Positions 1 to 5,470 of a DNA stretch of 5,470 bases are shown here, piece after piece (the first letter of the stretch is position 1; each line of letters starts with the position of its first letter). The stretch comes from Thioalkalivibrio sp. (GTDB lineage Bacteria > Pseudomonadota > Gammaproteobacteria > Ectothiorhodospirales > Ectothiorhodospiraceae), in the NCBI GenBank assembly GCA_018224485.1, contig JAGTVE010000309.1, positions 1 through 5,470 of the forward strand. The letters are read 5' to 3'. A program made the translations under genes and the position numbers. The notes beneath the pieces are model-generated. The model was not told where the DNA came from and ran no database searches. It was given only the letters and a program-made list of their open reading frames with translations.

Positions 1-196
1 AGAACTTCGCGAATTCCTCGGCCCAAAGCGTCATCAGGTTGTTCAGGGTGTCGGAACCGACCGAGCTCAGGTTCCCGGAAATACCGGAGACACGCTCGTA
101 GCTGGGCAGGTTGGGATCGACTTCGGCGGAGGCAATGGAAACGGACATGCCCAGGGCAGCAACAACGCCCAGGACCAGGGATTTCTTCATCGTCAT
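1..196 (-). CDS. pstS: PstS, periplasmic phosphate-binding protein of the Pst ABC transporter (N-terminal part, runs off the left edge)
   Basis: The first 65 codons of a phosphate ABC transporter substrate-binding protein. PstS captures phosphate in the periplasm and delivers it to the PstCA-PstB importer; the complex also signals phosphate status to PhoR. Residues 1-24 look like a Sec signal peptide (MTMKK, a hydrophobic core, cleavage after ASA). The mature start has the segment GNLSSVGSDTLNNLMTLWAE at residues 41-60, typical of proteobacterial PstS proteins whose SVGSDT loop contributes to phosphate binding. The start at 196 is preferred to the ATG at 190 because GAGGA ends 9 nt upstream of the former and 15 nt upstream of the latter. 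It lies 147 bp after the preceding gene and has its own Pho-box promoter. The C-terminal part is outside the window, so full integrity cannot be judged. Confidence 0.92.
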   Translation of the reverse strand, partial: MTMKKSLVLGVVAALGMSVSIASAEVDPNLPSYERVSGISGNLSSVGSDTLNNLMTLWAEEFAKF

Positions 197-198
197 AA

Positions 199-234
199 TC
201 AGTCTTCCTCGGTTGTGATGGTGGTCACGAACAT
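199..234 (-). other. Possible 11-codon leader ORF upstream of pstS
   Basis: A short open frame, MFVTTITTEED, starts with ATG at 234 and ends with TGA at 201-199, only 2 nt before the pstS ATG. A GAGG lies 6 nt upstream of its ATG, a reasonable ribosome binding site. It falls inside the predicted pstS leader, downstream of the -10 element. If translated, ribosomes would pass through the pstS binding site and could be coupled to the pstS start. The peptide has no recognisable family, and an ORF this short can arise by chance. Confidence 0.25.
204..210 (-). promoter_or_regulatory. Ribosome binding site of pstS
   Basis: GAGGAAG on the minus strand. Its GAGGA core ends 9 nt before the ATG at 196, which decides between the two in-frame ATGs at 196 and 190. 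The site also lies inside the last codons of a short leader reading frame. Confidence 0.65.
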
Positions 235-273
235 GGCAGGCCTCGAGACCGGTGCCGTTGTTTCGCGGTGCAC

Positions 274-280
274 AGTATTA
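274..280 (-). promoter_or_regulatory. -10-like element of the pstS promoter
   Basis: The minus strand reads TAATACT here. TAATAC begins 9 bp, and AATACT 10 bp, after the last PhoB-type heptamer (ending at 290), close to the 10-11 bp spacing between Pho box and -10 in known PhoB-activated promoters. AATACT matches TATAAT at four of six positions. It implies transcription starting near 268 and a leader of about 70 nt. There is no separate -35 match, as expected when PhoB replaces it. Confidence 0.5.
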
Positions 281-289
281 CGCGCCGGG

Positions 290-329
290 ATCACAACGAT
301 ATGACTGTCATGTGACAACTCCATGACAG
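290..329 (-). promoter_or_regulatory. Tandem Pho boxes (four PhoB-type heptamers) of pstS
   Basis: Read on the minus strand there are four heptamers at exact 11-bp steps: CTGTCAT (329-323), TTGTCAC (318-312), CAGTCAT (307-301) and TTGTGAT (296-290), with 4-bp spacers. A PhoB box is a pair of CTGTCAT-like direct repeats separated by 4 bp, so this reads as two boxes end to end, a strong one upstream and a weaker one next to the -10. Phosphorylated PhoB binds such sites and recruits sigma70 polymerase. The array begins only 14 bp after the stop codon of the preceding gene. PhoB encoded in the same window is the obvious regulator. Confidence 0.88.
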
Positions 330-343
330 ACGCCCCGCTCGTC

Positions 344-1213
344 TCAACAATCGGGCGATCGGCCAGCGGGCGGGACGCGTTCCGGGACCGCCAGATACAC
401 TTCCAGACGAGTGAACTCGTTGACGCTGCCAAAATTCTCGATCAGCCGCAGGTGGTCCGGAAGCAACGCGCGCCCGGACCAGTGCCAGCCACCGAATTCG
501 ACGCGCATGCATCCGGACAGGCCGAACTCCCGCAGTTCAATCGCTGACGGCCGGCCAGCGGGATCCAGGAACAGGCGAACCTCGTGCCCCGTTGCCGATA
601 TGCGCCCTCGCCACGGTTCCTTCCCTGCAGTGGTTTCCCAGTCGATCGCACCCTCGACAAACCAGCCCCAGGGAACCAGGACCGTTTCGCCGACGGCCTG
701 TGCCTGCAGCGACAACGGCGACGGGCCGAAACCAGGCCGACGGACCCGGTACAGACCGAGCCACCAGTAGTGACTGCGCACCACTCCCTGCTCGACCTCG
801 TGAATCTCGTCGATCCAGCCGAGCAGCCGCAGGCGCACACGGCGGATCTGGGCCCACCACCGTCCGGGAACGCACCAGGTCCGTGCCGACACCAGGCGCT
901 CCCGATCATCGCCGTCGTAGCGCAGCCAGCCACGGGATTGCCACATCGCGGGGCTGACAATCAGGCCGGGGCCGGAGAGGCTGCCCAGCAGGTTGCGAAC
1001 CCGCTCGCCGGGAAGCTGCGCGAATCGCTCGGCGGTATCCAGTACGTGGCCCGAGTGACAATGGTCGGCGACGGCCTCGAGGTAGCGTGCCTCGACCTGA
1101 AGCCGAATCCGGCGCAGGCGGAGCCACAGCAGTCCGACGACCAGCGCCAATATCAGGACCAACCCGAGCGTCCAGGCCGCGACCAACCACAATGAAGTCA
1201 CATCGTCAGGCAT
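344..1213 (-). CDS. Membrane-anchored protein of unknown function, possibly DUF6544-like
   Basis: A 289-residue protein with one N-terminal membrane segment at about residues 7-31, followed by arginines (LRLRRIR), which predicts a bitopic protein; by the positive-inside rule the basic stretch would be cytoplasmic. The rest is rich in tryptophan and aromatic residues: WCVPGRWWAQIRRVRLRLLG (113-132), WIDEI (133-137), a VPWGWF segment (180-185), a WETTAGKEPWRG region (192-203), then FLDPAGRPSAIE (215-226) and LLPDHLRLIENFG (250-262). This order of blocks recalls DUF6544-family proteins, but that is recalled resemblance only, and no catalytic motif is visible. The ATG at 1213 lies 39 bp after the FKBP stop with only weak Shine-Dalgarno complementarity; a GTG at codon 5 is no better supported. 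It is the last gene before the pstS promoter, likely in the phoBR transcript. Function unknown. Confidence 0.85.
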   Translation of the reverse strand: MPDDVTSLWLVAAWTLGLVLILALVVGLLWLRLRRIRLQVEARYLEAVADHCHSGHVLDTAERFAQLPGERVRNLLGSLSGPGLIVSPAMWQSRGWLRYDGDDRERLVSARTWCVPGRWWAQIRRVRLRLLGWIDEIHEVEQGVVRSHYWWLGLYRVRRPGFGPSPLSLQAQAVGETVLVPWGWFVEGAIDWETTAGKEPWRGRISATGHEVRLFLDPAGRPSAIELREFGLSGCMRVEFGGWHWSGRALLPDHLRLIENFGSVNEFTRLEVYLAVPERVPPAGRSPDC

Positions 1214-1252
1214 GGTGTCGGTACCCGAATCATCCGCAGGGCCCTCGAGACT

Positions 1253-1804
1253 TCACCGCAGACCGGGCACCGGTTTCTCCCATTCTTCCCGACCAATCGG
1301 TGGGTCCGGGTCGACGATGGCGAGCAGTTCCAGCTCGAAGATGAGCGTCTCCTCCGGCCCGATTCTGCCGCCACCGGGCCGGCCATAAGCAAGTTCCGGC
1401 GGCACGACCAGGCGCACATGCGATCCCACGGGGATCGACTCCAGCACCTGCCGCCATCCCGGAATCGTATTCGCGACGGTGACCGTGGCAGGTTCCCCCT
1501 TGCGCCAGGAGTTTTCGAACTCGCGTCCATCGACATGCCAGCCCCGGTAATGCACGCGGACCCAGTCTTCCTCGGTGGGAATCGGACCATCACCATCCTT
1601 GAGTATCTCGACCTGCAGGCCATTCGTCATGGTCACGACCCCGGCCCGACGCCGGTTCGATTCCCGGTACGCCGCCCCGTCCTCGGCATTGAGATCGGCC
1701 AGCAGGATCTGATCCTCGATCTGTTCCGGAGTCAGTCCCAGCGACTGGGCCACGATGAACACCACGACCAGCGCCAGGAGACTGAAGAGGATTACACGCA
1801 GCAT
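1253..1804 (-). CDS. Membrane-anchored FKBP-type peptidyl-prolyl cis-trans isomerase
   Basis: A 183-residue protein that should isomerise X-Pro bonds and assist folding in the cell envelope. Residues 1-22 are a hydrophobic anchor or uncleaved signal (MLRVILFSLLALVVVFIV). A short charged, probably helical linker follows (24-55), then an FKBP domain at about 56-163. The GVVTMTNGLQVEIL lead-in resembles Mip/FkpA-type proteins. Active-site positions of FKBP12 map to Y86 (VHYRG), F96, W117 (IPGW), Y140 (ELAYG) and F156 (LIFELELL). The usual FDSS is FENS here, so E97 replaces the common aspartate. The linker is shorter than the dimerisation helix of full Mip proteins. An ATG at 1927 extends the frame but lies inside the Sel1 gene and adds non-homologous sequence; the ATG at 1804, 10 bp after the Sel1 stop, gives a proper membrane start. 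Tightly coupled to the Sel1 gene. Confidence 0.92.
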   Translation of the reverse strand: MLRVILFSLLALVVVFIVAQSLGLTPEQIEDQILLADLNAEDGAAYRESNRRRAGVVTMTNGLQVEILKDGDGPIPTEEDWVRVHYRGWHVDGREFENSWRKGEPATVTVANTIPGWRQVLESIPVGSHVRLVVPPELAYGRPGGGRIGPEETLIFELELLAIVDPDPPIGREEWEKPVPGLR

Positions 1805-1814
1805 GACGGCCCCA

Positions 1815-2699
1815 TCAACGCTGCCCCAGTGCCCAGTCGACGGCCCGTTCACGCGCCTCCTGGATCTCTTCCGGCGAGAGCTCCTCCTCCAGGGCCAAAC
1901 GCAGCTGCTGGCCCGTGCGATCCCCATTGGCTGCAGCCAGATTGGCCCACTTGGAGGCCTGCACCCAATCTTTCTCGACGCCGCGCCCCTCCGTCAGCAT
2001 CAGGGCGAGCCAGCCCTGCATGCGCGGGTCGCCCGAGTCCGCGCCGATCCGGGTGTAGTGGGCCGCCATGCCGTCCTCGATCGGATGCGCGCCGATCCCT
2101 TCGATGAACAGACGCGCCAGAAAATAGGAAGCGAGCACGAAGCCGTCATCGAGCGCGGCTTCGAGCAGTTCCCGCGCCTCGAACACCGCCTCCGGGTTCC
2201 GCCCTCCCTGGGCATCGGCGATCAACACCGAAGCCCAGGCGATGCGTGCCGGTCCATGCCCCGCATCGACGGCACGGCCGAACCAGTGCTCGGCCTGTTC
2301 CCGATCCCTTTCGACCCCCTGCCCACCCAGATACATCCAGCCGAGCTTCACTGCCACGTCGTGGGCGCCAGCCCTCGCCGCCCGACCGTACCACTCGGCG
2401 GCCCTTTCCCCGTCAGGCTGCACCCCGTGACCCTCTTCATGGATCCATCCGAGATGGCTCATCGCCGTGGGTGAACCCGCCTCCGCCGCCTCGGCAAAGG
2501 CCTCCCGTGCCGCAACCCAATCGGGGGGATCCTGTGCCATGTAGGCATGGGCGCGGGCCTCGGGCGTACCGGATTCAGCCTCCGGATCGGAAGCGGCCGC
2601 GAGCGGACCGGCGAGGAAGACCCCCAGGAACAGGGCCAGAAGGAGTAGAGCGGGGAGCCCGACACGGTCGCGGGTCCTGAAGGTGACTGCCTTGCACAT
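1815..2699 (-). CDS. Exported Sel1-repeat (tetratricopeptide-like) protein
   Basis: A 294-residue protein with a signal sequence at about residues 1-36 (basic MCKAVTFRTRDR, leucine-rich core, possible cleavage around PLAAAS), so probably periplasmic or membrane tethered. Sel1-like repeats, helical pairs that act as protein-interaction scaffolds, occur at about 77-111, 112-147, 187-222 and 225-260, with a divergent one at 148-186. Hallmarks are A-x-x-x-L-G-W plus EGHGV or GGQGV, then AxxWYGRAARAG or AxxWFGRAVDAG; the last repeat has TEGRGVEKDWVQASKWANLA. The C-terminus (265-294) is charged and helical. No enzymatic domain is visible, and the binding partner cannot be told. It starts 80 bp after phoR and ends 10 bp before the FKBP gene. 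Shine-Dalgarno complementarity at the ATG is weak, but no other ATG would keep the signal sequence. Confidence 0.9.
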   Translation of the reverse strand: MCKAVTFRTRDRVGLPALLLLALFLGVFLAGPLAAASDPEAESGTPEARAHAYMAQDPPDWVAAREAFAEAAEAGSPTAMSHLGWIHEEGHGVQPDGERAAEWYGRAARAGAHDVAVKLGWMYLGGQGVERDREQAEHWFGRAVDAGHGPARIAWASVLIADAQGGRNPEAVFEARELLEAALDDGFVLASYFLARLFIEGIGAHPIEDGMAAHYTRIGADSGDPRMQGWLALMLTEGRGVEKDWVQASKWANLAAANGDRTGQQLRLALEEELSPEEIQEARERAVDWALGQR

Positions 2700-2744
2700 G
2701 GATCAGTGTTCCGTTCAATCGTTGAAGGTCGTCGGCAGGCAGGC

Positions 2745-2774
2745 GCAGGATTGGGAATCGGTCATGAATCCTGC
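2745..2774 (-). other. Inverted repeat in the phoR to Sel1 intergenic gap
   Basis: GCAGGATT and AATCCTGC form a perfect 8-bp stem with a 14-nt loop, starting 5 bp after the phoR stop codon. There is no run of T after it on the minus strand, so it is not a standard intrinsic terminator. It could reduce read-through, stabilise the phoBR message or be a processing site. The 80-bp gap contains no clear promoter or Pho box. Confidence 0.35.
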
Positions 2775-2779
2775 CCGAC

Positions 2780-4114
<1,335 letters not shown>

Positions 4115-4156
4115 GGGCGACGGATCTGCTCCCGGCCACGCCGACCATCCCCGGCC

Positions 4157-4846
4157 TCAGTTCTGCCTGGAGAACCGGTAGCCGGCACCGCGAATCGTCT
4201 GGACGAGGTTGTCGTGACCGGACTCCGCGAGGGCCAGTCGGAGCCGGCGAATGTGAACATCGACTGTTCGCTCTTCCACGTAGACGTTGGTGCCCCACAC
4301 ATTATCGAGCAACTGACCACGGGTGAATACCCGGTCCTCATGGGTCATGAAGAAGTGCAGGAGCCGGTATTCGGTGGGCCCCATCTCCACGGTTCTGCCG
4401 TTTGCGGTCACCCGGTGACTGACCGGATCGAGCCGCAGCCCGCCGACCTCGACCGGCTCGTCGCTGCTGGTCGGCGTGGTGCGCCTCAGCACAGCACGGA
4501 TCCGCGCGATCAGTTCCCGCGGGGAGAAGGGCTTGGTCACGTAGTCGTCCGCCCCAACCTCGAGACCGCGGACCCGATCCTCCTCCTCGCCCCGGGCCGT
4601 CAGCATGATGATCGGCAGTTCCCGCGTGTGCGGGGCCTCCTTCAGGGTGCGGGCCCACTCGACGCCGCTGACATCCGGCAACATCCAGTCCAGCAGGATC
4701 AGGTCGGGCTCCCGCAGCAGCATCGACTCGCGGGCCTGCCGCACATCCGCCGCCTCGGATACGGTGAAGCCCGCCTTCTGAAGCGGCAGGGCGAGCACCT
4801 CGCGGACCGCCGCGTCATCCTCGACCAAGAGGATATGAAGGCTCAT
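4157..4846 (-). CDS. phoB: PhoB, phosphate regulon response regulator (OmpR family)
   Basis: A 229-residue response regulator, the same length as E. coli PhoB. Phosphorylated by PhoR, it binds Pho boxes and activates phosphate-starvation genes. The receiver domain (about 1-122) has the acidic pocket E9-D10-D11, phospho-acceptor D53 in LILLDWMLPD, T83 in MLTARGEEEDRVRG and K105 in TKPFSP. The winged-helix DNA-binding domain (about 130-229) contains EMGPTEYRLLHFFMTH, the VWGTNVYVEERTVDVHIRRL block with the recognition helix, and a GYRFS wing end. These stretches are nearly identical to E. coli PhoB, including residues contacting DNA and sigma70, so function is confident. The ATG at 4846 gives the standard N-terminus MSLHILLVEDD. 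It is the first gene of the minus-strand series and is probably autoregulated through the Pho box just upstream. Confidence 0.98.
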   Translation of the reverse strand: MSLHILLVEDDAAVREVLALPLQKAGFTVSEAADVRQARESMLLREPDLILLDWMLPDVSGVEWARTLKEAPHTRELPIIMLTARGEEEDRVRGLEVGADDYVTKPFSPRELIARIRAVLRRTTPTSSDEPVEVGGLRLDPVSHRVTANGRTVEMGPTEYRLLHFFMTHEDRVFTRGQLLDNVWGTNVYVEERTVDVHIRRLRLALAESGHDNLVQTIRGAGYRFSRQN

Positions 4847-4875
4847 CAGGGGTTTCCGGTCGGGTCATTGCCGGC

Positions 4876-4909
4876 ATTAGATAACAGTGATGTTACATGA
4901 ATTTGACAG
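4876..4909 (-). promoter_or_regulatory. Pho-box promoter of phoB (phoBR operon)
   Basis: On the minus strand CTGTCAA (4909-4903), a 4-bp spacer and ATGTAAC (4898-4892) form a Pho box. After exactly 10 bp comes TCTAAT (4881-4876), which matches the TATAAT -10 at five of six positions. This is the geometry of PhoB-activated sigma70 promoters. A third heptamer-like CTGTTAT (4887-4881) continues the 11-bp phase but overlaps the -10 and may be chance. The predicted start near 4869 gives a leader of about 22 nt before phoB. Autoregulation by PhoB is the expected outcome, as in E. coli. Confidence 0.8.
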
Positions 4910-4970
4910 TCTGTCTGCACGGTACCGACATCGCGTGTCATTTCCCCGTGCCTGGGGCTAGACTTTTGGG

Positions 4971-5470
4971 ATGCGGCTTCGCCTGTGCGACCCATGTCCG
5001 CTCAGACGGGTCGCGGAACGGATGCTGGAGGTCATCGGCCATGCCAGCGGGGCCCTGCCCGGGGGCATGGCGCTCGCGGTGATCGCGGTCGGTGTGCTGC
5101 TCGGCGCCGCCACCGGGATCGTCGGCGCGGCCATCGTCACGCTGACACTGATCGCCCTGCCCACGCTGCCGCGGCGCGGCTACAAGCGCACGGTCGCCTG
5201 CGGCACCATCTGCGCCTCGGGCACCCTGGGGCAGATCATCCCGCCGAGCCTGGTGCTGCTGGTGCTGGCCGACACCATGAACCTCTCCGTTGGCAGCCTG
5301 TTCGCGGCCGCGCTGCTTCCCGGCCTGATGCTGGCCGGGCTGTATGTGCTGTATCTGCTCACGCTGGCATGGTTCTACAGCGCCGACGTGCCCGCAATCG
5401 ATGCCGCCGAGCGGGCGCGGATGAGCACGACCCAGGTCGTGAAGGACCTGTTCACCGCGGTGGTGCCCCC
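4971..5470 (+). pseudogene. TRAP transporter large permease (DctM family), 5'-truncated, runs off the right edge
   Basis: An open frame of 166 codons to the window edge encodes part of the large membrane subunit of a TRAP transporter, which imports carboxylates or other small organic solutes with an ion gradient. Family blocks are GALPGGMALAVIAVGVLLGA (27-46), TGIVGAAIVTL (49-59), LPTLPRRGYKR (63-73), CASGTLGQIIPPSLVLLVLA (81-100), and SVGSLFAAALLPGLMLAGLY (106-125). In complete members roughly 80-100 residues, with the first membrane helices and a solute-site segment, precede the GGxA block. Here only about 30 residues fit between the first ATG (4971) and that block, and a TAG at 4959 closes the frame. 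No missing piece appears in another frame upstream. ATGs at 4971 and 5022 are both possible starts; neither has a clear ribosome binding site. It diverges from phoB with about 60 bp beyond the Pho box. A non-functional remnant is most likely, but codons downstream are intact and more may lie outside. Confidence 0.68.

Noticed and set aside
584..1195. 203-codon plus-strand open frame antisense to the DUF gene
   Set aside because: Low-complexity P/Q/R-rich product, no ribosome binding site of note, opposite a frame with a membrane anchor that fits the operon spacing.
1214..1252. Possible terminator or promoter between the FKBP and DUF genes
   Set aside because: Only short restriction-like palindromes (CTCGAG, GGGCCC) are present; there is no stable hairpin with a T run and no Pho box.
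1805..1927. Longer FKBP start at 1927
   Set aside because: The extra 41 residues are arginine-rich, overlap the Sel1 coding region and bury the hydrophobic anchor; the ATG at 1804 is natural.
1755..2474. 239-codon plus-strand open frame antisense to the Sel1 gene
   Set aside because: The minus strand carries a signal peptide and repeated Sel1 motifs; the plus-strand product is a proline/arginine-rich shadow with no domain.
2713..2725. Short inverted repeat TTCAA/TTGAA before the Sel1 gene
   Set aside because: Five-base arms with a 3-nt loop and no extension; expected by chance.
4905..4915. GACAG-T-CTGTC palindrome, with a CTGTC half-site facing the TRAP permease
   Set aside because: The rightward half lacks a second heptamer 11 bp further on the plus strand (GTACCGA is not a match), so a divergent Pho box is not supported.
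4959..4964. TAGACT as a -10 for the plus-strand permease frame
   Set aside because: Four of six matches, but no convincing -35 about 17 bp upstream and no room for a normal leader; too weak to annotate.

Overview
The window is GC-rich, densely packed bacterial chromosome. PhoB and PhoR are close to their gammaproteobacterial versions, and the PstS N-terminus and divergent TRAP-type permease also fit Gammaproteobacteria. An Ectothiorhodospiraceae/Chromatiales-like source is my guess from general resemblance, not a computed assignment.

Layout. Almost everything is on the minus strand and reads right to left. It begins with a Pho-box promoter (about 4876-4909), then phoB (4157-4846) and phoR (2780-4114), the two-component system for phosphate starvation. 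Three envelope-type genes follow closely: an exported Sel1-repeat protein (1815-2699), a membrane-anchored FKBP-type prolyl isomerase (1253-1804) and a membrane-anchored protein of unknown function, possibly DUF6544-like (344-1213). The minus-strand series ends with pstS, the periplasmic phosphate-binding protein, of which only the first 65 codons are inside (1-196). pstS has its own promoter region with four PhoB-type heptamers at exact 11-bp steps (290-329) ahead of a -10-like element. On the plus strand, at the right edge, is a TRAP transporter large-permease (DctM-family) reading frame (4971-5470) that lacks the normal N-terminal part and runs off the window.

How it fits together. PhoR should sense phosphate status, through the Pst complex in known systems, and phosphorylate PhoB. 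PhoB should then activate its own operon and pstS through the two Pho-box regions seen here. The three genes between phoR and pstS lie inside this locus with short gaps and no visible terminator, so they are likely co-expressed with phoBR and may be envelope functions used in phosphate limitation; that is inference. The rest of the Pst transporter (pstC, pstA, pstB, phoU) may lie beyond the left edge but is not visible.

No RNA gene, CRISPR array, insertion sequence or obvious mobile element was seen. I did not find a new defence or mobile system. The most notable points are the Pho promoter architecture, the unusual gene cargo of the pho locus, a possible translated leader peptide before pstS, and the truncated permease gene abutting the phoB promoter.
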